Positions 35,449 to 43,558 of a stretch of DNA of 64,000 bases are shown piece by piece. The number at the start of each line of letters is the position of its first letter. Position 1 is the stretch's first letter. This DNA comes from an uncultured Alistipes sp. (GTDB taxonomy: Bacteria > Bacteroidota > Bacteroidia > Bacteroidales > Rikenellaceae): assembly GCA_949288735.1 (NCBI GenBank), contig CASELE010000005.1, forward strand, positions 1 to 64,000, in the 5' to 3' direction. The notes beneath the pieces were generated by a model. It did no database searches, was not told the origin of the DNA, and worked only from the letters and a program-made list of their open reading frames with translations. Both the position numbers and the translations under genes were made by a program.

Positions 35449-37941
35449 TCAGCCGAAGAGTTGTGCGATGTGGTAGGCGACATATCCCAATATCCAGGCC
35501 AGGGCCGTGCTGTAGACCACGCTGCCCAGTGCCCACTTCCATCCCGATTCGGCGGCGATGGCCGCCACGGTCGCCAGGCAGGGGAAGTAGATGAGTATGA
35601 AGACGAGGAATCCGACCGCAGCGGCAGTCGTCAGGTCGCCGCTTGACAACAGCCGTTGCGACAGTCCGGCGGTCTCCTCGTCGGCGGTTGCCGCTCCGGT
35701 CGAAGCCTCCTCTCCTGCGTCGGAATTCGCTGCATGTGCCTCTGCGGCCGTACCGTCGCCGCTGCCGGATGGTGCCGGCAAGCCCTCGTCGGCCGTCGTC
35801 GGAGTGTCGGCATAGAGGACGCCTAGTGTGCTGACGACGATCTCTTTTGCCGCCACGCCCGAGAGGATCGCCACGCTCGATTTCCAGTTGAGTCCCAGCG
35901 GCTCGAATACGGGCTCGCACGCCTTGCCCACGCGGCCGAGGTAGGAGTTCTCGTAATGCTGTTCGCTGCTCTGTCCCTCGGTGGCACGCGGATAATAGCT
36001 GAGCATCCATACGATGATCGAGGCCACGAGAATCAGGCCTCCCATCTTGCGCAGGTACTGCGCGCATTTGTCCCACATGTGCGAGAGGGTGGCCCTCCAG
36101 GTCGGCATGCGGTAGGGCGGGAGCTCCATGACGAAGGGCGTCTCGTCCACCTTGAAGAAGAAGCGGCGCATGAGGCGTGCCGTCGCGACGGCGACCAGAA
36201 TACCGAGCAGGTAGAGTCCGAAGAATACCCAGCCGGCATGGTCGGGGAAGAAGGTGGCGGCGAGCAGCAGGTAGATCGGAAGCCGTGCGCTGCACGACAT
36301 GAAGGGTGTGATGAGTACCGTGATGAGGCGGCTGCTGCGGCTTTCGATGGTGCGCGTGGCCATGATGGCCGGTACGTTGCAGCCGAAGCCCATAATGAGC
36401 GGGATGAACGATTTGCCGTGAAGCCCGATGCGGTGCATCACCTTGTCCATGATGAAGGCGGCACGTGCCAGATAGCCCGAATCCTCCATGAAGGAGATGA
36501 AGAGGTAGAGAATCATGATCTGCGGCAGGAAGACGATTACGCTTCCGACGCCTCCGATCACGCCGTCCACGAGCAGGTCCTTGAGCGCTCCGTCGGGGAT
36601 CCAGTGCCTGATACCGTCGCCGAGCCATCCCACGAACGACTCGATCCACTCCTGTGGATAGGCTCCGAGACTGAAGGTGCAGTAGAACATGAGCCACATG
36701 AGGAAGAAGAAGATGGGGAAGCCCCACAGCCGGTGCGTGACGAAGGCGTCGATGGTCGCCGTCACACCCGTCTCCTCCTGCGGCCCAGGGGTATAAGTCT
36801 CCTTGAGCGCACCCGATATGAAGCCGTATTTACGGTTCGAGAGAGCCGTCTCTACATCCTCGCCCAGGGTCTCCTCGATGCGTTTCGCCTCGCGGTCGCG
36901 TATGGCTGCCCAGCGTCCGTAGCTCGGACAGTCGCGCAGGGTCGACTCGATCTGTTCGTCGCGTTCGAGCAGCTTGAGCGAGAAATAGCGTGGCGGGAAG
37001 TACTGCGGCAGTTCGGTGCGGTGGGCGCTGAGATCGCCGTTCAGCTCGTGCAGGCTCGCCTCGATAACGGGCCCTTCGTTGATATGGATGTGGCGTACGC
37101 GGCGGTCGCGGTTTTCGTAGACGGCTATCACCGTGTCAAGCAGCGCGTCGATGCCTCGGCCGCTGCGGGCCACGACGGGGACCATCGGGACACCGAGCAT
37201 GCTGCCGAGGCTCTCGTAATCGAGCCGTGCACCGCTCTCTTCCAGTTCGTCGTACATGTTGAGCGCTACGACCATGCGTTGGCTCAGGTCGATCAGTTCG
37301 GTGGTGAGGTAGAGGTTGCGCTCGAGATTCGAGGCGACGACCGCGTTGATGATTACGTCGGGCGTCTGTTCGGCCAGGTGCCGCCGTACGTAGAGCTCTT
37401 CGGGCGTGTAGGCCGAAAGGGCGTACGTACCCGGCAGGTCGGTGATTTCGAAGCGGTAGCCCTTGTAGGTGGTGTAGCCGCGTTTGGCGTCGACCGTGAC
37501 GCCGCTGTAGTTGCCCACGTGTTCGCGGCTTCCCGATATGGCGTTGAAGAGCGAGGTCTTGCCGCTGTTGGGATTGCCGACCAGCGCCACGCAGATGGTC
37601 TCCTCCGTGGCCGCCGCCGTCCGCCCGTGCTCTTCGGTGTCGGGCGTCTCGTCGCAGTTGCAGAGGCTCGCCTCCTGCTGCATCGTATCGCGGACAAGCC
37701 GGTAACGCTCGGCCTCTTCGGCGGGCACTACCACTACCATCTCGGCCTCGCTGCGGCGCAGCGAGATGTCGTAACCCATGATTCGATATTCGATAGGGTC
37801 GCGCAGGGGGGCGTTGAGTACCACCTCCACGTGTTGTCCGCGCACGAACCCCATCTCCATGATACGGCGGCGGAATCCGCCGTGCCCCGTCACCTTGAGA
37901 ATCGTCGCCGATTCGCCCGTCTTGAGTTCGGATAGACGCAT
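35449..37941 (-). CDS. feoAB: Fused FeoA-FeoB ferrous iron transporter, 830 aa
   Basis: Residues 1-75 are a FeoA SH3-like domain (MRLSELKTGESATILKVTGH). From about residue 117 comes the FeoB GTPase: G1 VGNPNSGKTS at 121-130, G3 TDLPGTYALS, G4 LNMYDE, then a helical domain. The membrane core has gate motifs GSVIVFLPQIMILYLFISFM and SCSARLPIYLLLAATFF. It imports Fe2+ under low-oxygen conditions. Fusion of FeoA to FeoB is usual in Bacteroidota. The start at 37941 is set by the promoter box just upstream. An Ala/Thr/Glu-rich low-complexity insert lies at residues 711-760 between membrane helices. A 16-base dyad upstream may be an iron operator. Confidence 0.95.
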   Translation of the reverse strand: MRLSELKTGESATILKVTGHGGFRRRIMEMGFVRGQHVEVVLNAPLRDPIEYRIMGYDISLRRSEAEMVVVVPAEEAERYRLVRDTMQQEASLCNCDETPDTEEHGRTAAATEETICVALVGNPNSGKTSLFNAISGSREHVGNYSGVTVDAKRGYTTYKGYRFEITDLPGTYALSAYTPEELYVRRHLAEQTPDVIINAVVASNLERNLYLTTELIDLSQRMVVALNMYDELEESGARLDYESLGSMLGVPMVPVVARSGRGIDALLDTVIAVYENRDRRVRHIHINEGPVIEASLHELNGDLSAHRTELPQYFPPRYFSLKLLERDEQIESTLRDCPSYGRWAAIRDREAKRIEETLGEDVETALSNRKYGFISGALKETYTPGPQEETGVTATIDAFVTHRLWGFPIFFFLMWLMFYCTFSLGAYPQEWIESFVGWLGDGIRHWIPDGALKDLLVDGVIGGVGSVIVFLPQIMILYLFISFMEDSGYLARAAFIMDKVMHRIGLHGKSFIPLIMGFGCNVPAIMATRTIESRSSRLITVLITPFMSCSARLPIYLLLAATFFPDHAGWVFFGLYLLGILVAVATARLMRRFFFKVDETPFVMELPPYRMPTWRATLSHMWDKCAQYLRKMGGLILVASIIVWMLSYYPRATEGQSSEQHYENSYLGRVGKACEPVFEPLGLNWKSSVAILSGVAAKEIVVSTLGVLYADTPTTADEGLPAPSGSGDGTAAEAHAANSDAGEEASTGAATADEETAGLSQRLLSSGDLTTAAAVGFLVFILIYFPCLATVAAIAAESGWKWALGSVVYSTALAWILGYVAYHIAQLFG

Positions 37942-37966
37942 GTAGAATCGTATGTTTTTGCCGCAG

Positions 37967-37974
37967 CAAAGATA
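37967..37974 (-). promoter_or_regulatory. -7 box of feoAB
   Basis: TATCTTTG on the minus strand, 25 bases before the ATG at 37941. Confidence 0.55.
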
Positions 37975-38001
37975 GCGATTCGTGCCGTTCGGCGTATCCC
38001 C

Positions 38002-38017
38002 ACAAATAGGTATTTGT
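38002..38017. promoter_or_regulatory. Dyad upstream of feoAB
   Basis: ACAAATA (38002-38008) and TATTTGT (38011-38017) form a 16-base dyad with a 2-base centre, 27 bases upstream of the feoAB -7 box and so next to its expected -33 element. It could bind an iron or redox regulator. It does not match the E. coli Fur box. Confidence 0.45.
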
Positions 38018-38091
38018 CGTGCCTGTCGCGCCGTATGCCGGGTGCGGATACGTTTTTTTCGGGAAAAGGGCGGCGGAAGGGATTTTTTTCT

Positions 38092-38099
38092 TACTTTTG
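38092..38099 (+). promoter_or_regulatory. -7 box of the histone H1-like gene
   Basis: TACTTTTG preceded by a T-rich stretch, 37 bases before the ATG at 38137. Confidence 0.55.
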
Positions 38100-38136
38100 C
38101 CGTTAGGAAGATAAAACCCAATCAAATCACAAAATT

Positions 38137-38310
38137 ATGAAAGAACTGGTAGAACAGATCAAGGCACAGTACGACGCGTTCCTCGAGAATGCTGAGGCTC
38201 AGGTTGAGAAGGGCAACAAGGCTGCCGGCACCCGCGCCCGCAAGGCTGCGCTGGAGCTCTCGAAACTGATGAAGGAGTTCCGCAAGATCTCGGTCGAGGC
38301 ATCCAAGTAG
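38137..38310 (+). CDS. Histone H1-like DNA-binding protein, 57 aa
   Basis: A short, Lys/Ala-rich helical protein: MKELVEQIKAQYDAFLENAE, then EKGNKAAGTRARKAALELSK and MKEFRKISVEASK. This is the pattern of the small histone H1 (Hc1-like) proteins of Bacteroides, which bind DNA non-specifically and compact the nucleoid. It is short enough to be missed by automatic ORF calls. It has its own promoter box and a strong terminator, and codon use matches its neighbours. It is divergent from feoAB. Confidence 0.85.
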   Translation: MKELVEQIKAQYDAFLENAEAQVEKGNKAAGTRARKAALELSKLMKEFRKISVEASK

Positions 38311-38327
38311 GAGACTCTTCGAATACG

Positions 38328-38365
38328 GGAGCGGAGGCGCATCGGCGCCTCCGCTCCTCTTTTTT
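38328..38365 (+). terminator. Terminator of the histone H1-like gene
   Basis: A perfect 13-base stem (38328-38340 with 38345-38357), a 4-base loop, then TCTTTTTT; a textbook rho-independent terminator. Confidence 0.85.
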
Positions 38366-38433
38366 GCTGCCGGTCTTTGTCTTGCGGGTATTCGCGGCCG
38401 GCATCCGTACTCCGGTCACGGCCGAACAGAACG

Positions 38434-38967
38434 CTATCGATAGAGATCCACGATACGGTAGAACTCTTCGGCATCCTCGGCCGACATTTCGCCCTTGTGC
38501 ACGTAGACCAGTTCGCCCTCTTTCGATACGAGCAGCAGGACGAAGAGGTTGTTGCAGTCGCCCAGACCCCATGCCGTGCTCAGGACCCGGTCCTGGTCGG
38601 CCAGGATGACGGCGTGGTTCGACTCGGTCCGTTTGCGGGCGATGTTGCGGGCCATGCCGTTGGGGACCAGAGGGGCATCCTTGAGATTCATCACGCCGAG
38701 GCCGTAGATGTTCTTGCCCTGGGCGCGGCGCGTACGTTCGAGATCGTCGGTAAAGGACTCGCCCTGTTTCGGATGGTCGGGATCGACGTAGAAGATCATC
38801 AGGTTCTTTTCGCCGAAGTGGGGCAGCCGGGACGGCCGGCCGTCGAGGCTGACGATCTCTACATTCTCTACCTTGCGCGGCAGTTGCTCCTGTGCGGCGA
38901 GCGGTGCGGTGCCGCACAGGGCGGCAAGCATCAGAGCGGTGCGTTGTTTCCGGTTCAGCGTCATCAT
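38434..38967 (-). CDS. Periplasmic thioredoxin-fold (YtfJ-like) protein, 177 aa
   Basis: The start at 38967 gives a signal peptide (MMTLNRKQRTALMLAALCGT with cleavage at LAAQE) and lies downstream of a -7 box at 39026-39033; a longer frame crosses that box. The mature protein has strands SLDGRPSRLPHFGEKNLMIF and YVDPDHPKQGESFTDDLERT as in YtfJ/redoxin-like folds, plus NHAVILADQDRVLSTAWGLG. A catalytic CxxC is absent, so it is not a classical thiol-disulfide reductase. The function in Bacteroidota is not established. It is divergent from the tyrosine phosphatase gene with about 250 bases between. Confidence 0.7.
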   Translation of the reverse strand: MMTLNRKQRTALMLAALCGTAPLAAQEQLPRKVENVEIVSLDGRPSRLPHFGEKNLMIFYVDPDHPKQGESFTDDLERTRRAQGKNIYGLGVMNLKDAPLVPNGMARNIARKRTESNHAVILADQDRVLSTAWGLGDCNNLFVLLLVSKEGELVYVHKGEMSAEDAEEFYRIVDLYR

Positions 38968-39025
38968 CTCTCTATTCGTTCTTCTCGTTATCGGTCGCTG
39001 TTCGGCCCGATGCGGGTTCCGGACA

Positions 39026-39033
39026 CAAAGGTA
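39026..39033 (-). promoter_or_regulatory. -7 box of the YtfJ-like gene
   Basis: TACCTTTG on the minus strand, 58 bases before the ATG at 38967. It excludes the longer frame starting at 39057. Confidence 0.5.
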
Positions 39034-39165
39034 GGGATAAATTCGGGAATCGCGCATCCTTCTCCGAGCCGTAATAGTGTTCTATAACTCCGAATTTTCC
39101 TGTCGGCAAAGGTTTCGTGCGGCGACAGCGGGTTCCGGTACGGATGGATTTACGGAATCGTTTGA

Positions 39166-39173
39166 GTATCTTT
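39166..39173 (+). promoter_or_regulatory. -7 box of the tyrosine phosphatase gene
   Basis: TATCTTTG lies 42 bases before the ATG at 39216 and rules out an upstream in-frame start at 39117. Confidence 0.55.
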
Positions 39174-39215
39174 GCCGGCGCTTCGGCCCGTCGCCGGAGC
39201 GACAGAGAAGAAGCG

Positions 39216-39701
39216 ATGAGCGAGAAATACCGTATTCTGTTCGTCTGTCTCGGCAATATCTGCCGTTCGCCGGCCGCCGAGGGGATTATGCGCAGCATGC
39301 TTGCTGCCGAAGGGCTCGATTCGACGGTCGAGGTAGATTCTGCCGGCACCTATGCGGGCCATGCGGGCGATCTGCCCGATCCGCGCATGCGGCGGGCTGC
39401 AGCCCGCCGCGGCTATGAACTGACGCATCGTGCCCGTCCGTTGCGGAGCGACGATTTCGAACGCTTCGACCGCATCGTCGTGATGGACGATGCCAACTAC
39501 GAGGCGGCGCACCGGCTGGCTCCGTCGCGTGCTGCGGCCGAGCGCATCTTCCGGATGGTCGAATTCTGTCCGGAGAGCGGCCGTACCTATGTGCCCGATC
39601 CCTATTACGAGGGGCACGAGGGGTTCGAACTGGTGCTCGATCTGCTCGAGGAGGGGTGCGCCACGCTCGTGTCGGAACTCAGAAGTCGAAACCGAAACTG
39701 A
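39216..39701 (+). CDS. Low-molecular-weight protein tyrosine phosphatase, 161 aa
   Basis: The P-loop VCLGNICRSPAAEGIMRSM near the N-terminus contains the C-x5-R-S motif with the nucleophile Cys, and DPYYEGHEGFE near the C-terminus supplies the general-acid Asp of the DPY loop. It dephosphorylates protein tyrosines, often a partner of capsule or exopolysaccharide kinases. Length is typical for the family. The 3' end overlaps the convergent PorV/PorQ gene by 23 bases, so transcripts from both sides run into each other. Confidence 0.9.
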   Translation: MSEKYRILFVCLGNICRSPAAEGIMRSMLAAEGLDSTVEVDSAGTYAGHAGDLPDPRMRRAAARRGYELTHRARPLRSDDFERFDRIVVMDDANYEAAHRLAPSRAAAERIFRMVEFCPESGRTYVPDPYYEGHEGFELVLDLLEEGCATLVSELRSRNRN

Positions 39702-40563
39702 GATTCCACAGATTGTGGCGCCACGTGTCGCGTCCGGCAAGAAGATAGGCGAAATCGAGCCTCAGATGCAGGAACCGCATTCCGGCACCCACGGAGACGT
39801 AGTCGGGGTCGACTGAACGTTCGCCATAGTGGTATCCGCACCGTATCTGTATGAGCTGCATGAGGTTGTATTCGATACCCGCCGAGCATCCGAATCCTCG
39901 TGCGGCCGTCTCCCCGAAGGCGTAGTCCAGATCGACGGCAACGGTCACCCCGTGGGCGTCGGTGATGAAGGAGCCGACAGCGGCGCCGGCCGTAAGGGTC
40001 ACGGGAAGTTCATAGGCCGAATCGCCGAGATATCCGCCCAGATTGGCGAGTTTTGCTCCGATGCGCAGCGAGTTGCGTTCCGAAGCGCCGAAGGGCATCA
40101 TGTAGAGGGCGCTCAGGTCGACGGCAAGCGCATCCTCGGGGGCCTGTGCCCGCCGAAGGTGGGTGTAGCGGCCGGTAAGAGCCGCCGCCCAGCGCTCTCC
40201 CGGACGGAAGGCGTAGGCTGCGTCGACCATCATGTCGCCGATGCCCCGTGCATGGCGGAACTGTCGCCATCCGGCCAGCACGGAGTGCCGCGGGGCGATG
40301 TTGTAATATCCCGATACGGCATAGCCGTCCTTGCCGTTCGGTGCGCAGTAGCTGCTTGATAGCTGCATCCGTACGGGTTGGAAGGGCGTTACCGCCGCAT
40401 TGTTGTAGAGCGTGTGCGATGCGGAGAACTGCGTGACGGCGACGCCGCCCATCGCGAGGCTCTTTGCGTCGGGCGAGAATCCGGAGAGTTCCTGTTCCTG
40501 TGCGCGGACTCCGGCAGCCGCGAGACATCCGGCCAGGACGAGAAGAGTTGTCAGGCGCTTCAT
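39679..40563 (-). CDS. PorV/PorQ-family outer membrane protein, 294 aa
   Basis: A signal peptide (MKRLTTLLVLAGCLAAAGVR, cleavage near AQE) is followed by LAMGGVAVTQFSASHTLYNN, the usual N-terminal motif of the UPF0164/PorV-PorQ group. The mature part is a beta-barrel with alternating strands (ALTGRYTHLRRAQ; GAGMRFLHLRLDFAYLLAG) and a final Phe (NLSFGFDF), the outer-membrane sorting signal. PorV and PorQ shuttle cargo for type IX secretion in related species; a role here is inferred from family only. The -7 box ends 5 bases before the ATG, so the mRNA is nearly leaderless. Confidence 0.75.
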   Translation of the reverse strand: MKRLTTLLVLAGCLAAAGVRAQEQELSGFSPDAKSLAMGGVAVTQFSASHTLYNNAAVTPFQPVRMQLSSSYCAPNGKDGYAVSGYYNIAPRHSVLAGWRQFRHARGIGDMMVDAAYAFRPGERWAAALTGRYTHLRRAQAPEDALAVDLSALYMMPFGASERNSLRIGAKLANLGGYLGDSAYELPVTLTAGAAVGSFITDAHGVTVAVDLDYAFGETAARGFGCSAGIEYNLMQLIQIRCGYHYGERSVDPDYVSVGAGMRFLHLRLDFAYLLAGRDTWRHNLWNLSFGFDF

Positions 40564-40568
40564 AGGGG

Positions 40569-40576
40569 CAAATATA
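40569..40576 (-). promoter_or_regulatory. -7 box of the PorV/PorQ gene, almost touching the start codon
   Basis: TATATTTG on the minus strand ends 5 bases before the ATG at 40563. With Bacteroidota transcription starting 4-8 bases after the box, the leader would be absent or a base or two. Confidence 0.5.
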
Positions 40577-40589
40577 ATAAAAATGTGAA

Positions 40590-40625
40590 AAAGGAACGGG
40601 AGACAGGCATTTTGCCCGTCTCCCG
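40590..40625 (-). terminator. Terminator of the dipeptidase/glmM operon
   Basis: Stem CGGGAGAC (40597-40604) with GTCTCCCG (40618-40625) and an inner GGC/GCC. The minus strand continues into TTCCTTTTTC. It ends the unit containing glmM and the M20 peptidase. Confidence 0.65.
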
Positions 40626-40646
40626 CTGTCCGTACGCCCCGCGCGG

Positions 40647-42014
40647 CTATTTCGTCTCGGCGAAGTATTTGTAGAAGTAGGGGATGGTCTCGATTCCGCG
40701 ATAGAACTGGTCGAGGCCGTAGCTCTCGTTGGGCGAATGGATGGCATCCTGTGCCAGGCCGAAGCCGATGAGCAGCGACTTGATGCCCAGTATCGATTCG
40801 AATCCGCTGATAATCGGAATCGAGCCGCCCGAGTAGAAGGGAAGCGGCTTCTTCCCGAAGGTGGCGACGATGGCCTTTTCGGCAGCGCGGTAGGCGGGCA
40901 TGTCGGTCGGGGCCACATAGGGCATGCCCCCGTGGAGGAAGCGCACCTTCACCTTCACGCTGCGCGGGGCCACGGTGCGGAAGTGCTTTTCGAAGAGTCT
41001 GGCGATCTTGCGGAAATCCTGGTTCGGTACCAGGCGCATCGAGATCTTGGCCGATGCCTTCGAGGGTATGACCGTCTTGGTCCCCTCTTCGATGTAGCCG
41101 CCCCAGATGCCGTTCACGTCGAGCGAAGGGCGTATGCCCGTGCGTTCGATGGTCGTGTAGCCCGCTTCACCCTCCACGTCGCCGAGCGAAAGCGAACGTT
41201 TGTAGGCCGCCAGGCTGAAGGGGGCACGGTTGAAGGCGCGCCGTTCGGCCGGAGTGAGCTCGCGCACGTCGTCGTAGAATCCGGGGATGGTGATGTGCCC
41301 GTTCTCGTCGGTGAGCCCGGCGATGAGGCGTGCCAGTACGTTGGCCGGGTTGGCTACGGCACCGCCGAAGAGACCCGAGTGGAGATCCTTGTCAGGTCCG
41401 GTCACCTCCACCTCCATATAGGTCAGACCGCGCAGTCCGCATGTGATCGAGGGGGTGTCGAGCCCGATCATCGAGGTGTCCGATACGAGGATGATGTCCG
41501 CCTTGAGCAGGCGTTTGTTCTTGCGGCAGAAGCCGTAGAGGCTGGCCGAACCGATCTCCTCTTCGCCTTCGAGCATGAACTTCACGTTGCATGGCAGCGT
41601 GCCGGTGGCGCACATCGCCTCGAAGGCCGCCACGTGCATGAAGAGCTGTCCCTTGTCGTCGTCGGCACCGCGGCCCCAGATGCGGCCGTCGCGGACGACG
41701 GGCTCGAAGGGCTCGGTGTTCCACTCCTCGCGCGGATCTACGGGCATCACGTCGTAGTGGCCATAGACGAGTACGGTTTTCGCTTTGGGGTCGACCATCT
41801 TTTCGGCGTAGACCACCGGATTGCCCTCGGTGGGCATTACCTCGGCGCGGTCGGCTCCCGCCTCGACGAGCCGTTTGGCCAGATGCTCCGCGCAGCGGAC
41901 CATGTCGGCCTTGTGTTCGGTCTGGGCGCTGATCGACGGAATGCGCAGCACCTCGAAGAGCGAGCGGAGGAACTCCTCGCGGTGGCTCTCGATGTAGTTC
42001 TTTACCTGTTCCAT
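40647..42014 (-). CDS. M20-family dipeptidase, 455 aa
   Basis: Zinc-peptidase signatures are clear: VYGHYDVMPVDP (first metal ligand), GRGADDDKGQLFMH (bridging Asp), EGEEEIGSASL (catalytic and bridging Glu) and a C-terminal His near GLAQDAIHSPNESY. A dimerisation lid domain sits between at about residues 200-320. Matches the large M20 dipeptidases of Bacteroidales (about 450 aa), which process dipeptides from a peptide-rich diet. It starts 39 bases after the glmM stop on the same strand and ends before a terminator. Confidence 0.9.
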   Translation of the reverse strand: MEQVKNYIESHREEFLRSLFEVLRIPSISAQTEHKADMVRCAEHLAKRLVEAGADRAEVMPTEGNPVVYAEKMVDPKAKTVLVYGHYDVMPVDPREEWNTEPFEPVVRDGRIWGRGADDDKGQLFMHVAAFEAMCATGTLPCNVKFMLEGEEEIGSASLYGFCRKNKRLLKADIILVSDTSMIGLDTPSITCGLRGLTYMEVEVTGPDKDLHSGLFGGAVANPANVLARLIAGLTDENGHITIPGFYDDVRELTPAERRAFNRAPFSLAAYKRSLSLGDVEGEAGYTTIERTGIRPSLDVNGIWGGYIEEGTKTVIPSKASAKISMRLVPNQDFRKIARLFEKHFRTVAPRSVKVKVRFLHGGMPYVAPTDMPAYRAAEKAIVATFGKKPLPFYSGGSIPIISGFESILGIKSLLIGFGLAQDAIHSPNESYGLDQFYRGIETIPYFYKYFAETK

Positions 42015-42053
42015 GTTATTTCGTGTGTTTGTTCGGGGTCGGATTCGGTCTTT

Positions 42054-43442
42054 CTATTGAGCACAGAGCGCATGCACTTCGTCGATGAAGCGCTCGGCCA
42101 GCGCGTCGGCCTCGGCCTGCGTGCGCGCTTCGGTGTAGATACGTACGATCGGCTCCGTGTTCGAACGGCGCAGATGGACCCAGCATTCCGGGAAGTCGAT
42201 CTTCAGCCCGTCCCGGTCGTCGGTGCGCTCGCCGGCATAGCGGCTCTTCAGTTCGTGCAGGATCCGCTCCACGTCGATGGAGGGGGTGAGCTCTATCTTG
42301 TTCTTCGAGGCGTAGTAGGCCGGATAGGTGCGACGCAGTTCGGTCATCTTCATGCCCGTATGCGCCAGGTGGGTGAGGAACAGGGCCGTGCCGACCAGAG
42401 CGTCGCGGCCGTAGTGCAGTTCGGGGTAGATGACCCCGCCGTTGCCTTCGCCGCCGATGACGGCGCCCGTCTGCTTCATCGTCTTCACGACGTTCACTTC
42501 ACCCACGGCCGAGGCGTGGTAGCGGCCGCCGTGTCGTTCGGTCACGTCGCGCAGCGCACGCGACGAGCTGAGGTTCGATACCGTGTCGCCGGGCGTGCGC
42601 GAGAGGATGTAGTCGGCCACGGCGACGAGCGTGTACTCCTCGACGAACATGCTTCCGTCTTCGCAGACGAAGGCCAGCCGGTCCACGTCGGGATCGACCG
42701 CTATGCCGAGATTGGCCCCGTTGCTTACGACCGCCTGCGACAGTCCGGCGAGATGGGCGGGCAGCGGTTCGGGGTTGTGGGCGAATTCGCCCGTGGGAGC
42801 GCAGTTGAGTTCCACGACGTCGCAGCCCAATGCCCGCAGCAGGGCGGGCATCACCGTTCCGCCCACCGAGTTGACCGCATCGACGACCACGCGGAAGCCT
42901 CTCTGCCGCACTGCTTCGGTGTCGACCGCCGGCAGGGCCAGCACCTGTCCGATGTGCCGCTCGTTGCATCCGGGATCGGTCGTCGTCCGTCCCAGCGCAT
43001 CGACCGGAGGGTAGGGCGCCGAATCTCCGTCGGCCAGCTCCAGCAGGCGTGCCCCCTCTTCGGCGGAGAGGAATTCACCGTGTTCGTCGAGCAGTTTGAG
43101 CGCATTCCACTGGCGGGGGTTATGCGAGGCCGTGATGATGATGCCGCCGTCGGCGCCGTGGTGCGTCACGGCCAGCTCCGTGCCCGGAGTGGTGCAGAGC
43201 CCGAGCCGCACGACGTCGACGCCGCACCCCGTGAGCGTCCCCGCGACGATCTCTTCGACCATGGGGCCCGACAGGCGGGCGTCGCGGCCGATGACGACGA
43301 GAAGCCGTTTGTCCGGCCGTTTTTCGGCGAGAAGCCGCACGTAGGCGGTCGTGAAGCGTACGATGTCGGGCGGAGTCAGATTGTCTCCCGCGGCTCCTCC
43401 GATGGTACCGCGGATGCCCGATATGGATTTGATGAGCGCCAT
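42054..43442 (-). CDS. glmM: Phosphoglucosamine mutase
   Basis: Alpha-D-phosphohexomutase of 462 residues. The start MALIKSISGIRGTIGGAAGD and the substrate motifs RLSGPMVEEI, TASHNPRQWNALKL (phosphoserine loop: Ser in TASHNP), VDPDVDRLAF (metal-binding DxDxDR) and GGEGNGGVIYPELHYGRDAL (sugar-binding loop) are all present, and C-terminal RRSNTEPIVRIYTEA binds phosphate. GlmM converts glucosamine-6-P to glucosamine-1-P for cell-wall UDP-GlcNAc; phosphomannomutase activity cannot be excluded. It is first of a two-gene unit with the dipeptidase. Confidence 0.85.
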   Translation of the reverse strand: MALIKSISGIRGTIGGAAGDNLTPPDIVRFTTAYVRLLAEKRPDKRLLVVIGRDARLSGPMVEEIVAGTLTGCGVDVVRLGLCTTPGTELAVTHHGADGGIIITASHNPRQWNALKLLDEHGEFLSAEEGARLLELADGDSAPYPPVDALGRTTTDPGCNERHIGQVLALPAVDTEAVRQRGFRVVVDAVNSVGGTVMPALLRALGCDVVELNCAPTGEFAHNPEPLPAHLAGLSQAVVSNGANLGIAVDPDVDRLAFVCEDGSMFVEEYTLVAVADYILSRTPGDTVSNLSSSRALRDVTERHGGRYHASAVGEVNVVKTMKQTGAVIGGEGNGGVIYPELHYGRDALVGTALFLTHLAHTGMKMTELRRTYPAYYASKNKIELTPSIDVERILHELKSRYAGERTDDRDGLKIDFPECWVHLRRSNTEPIVRIYTEARTQAEADALAERFIDEVHALCAQ

Positions 43443-43519
43443 AGCAGGTGTCGAAAAATGGATACCTATATTAAAATAGGAAAAACGGATCGATTTTTTG
43501 TTATTCGACGTAAATATAT

Positions 43520-43527
43520 TACTTTTA
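43520..43527 (+). promoter_or_regulatory. -7 box of the nucleoside phosphorylase gene
   Basis: TACTTTTA (TAnnTTTR variant) lies 31 bases before the ATG at 43559. Confidence 0.4.
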
Positions 43528-43558
43528 TGCCAATTATGGAAATGAAAATAGCTGCCGT

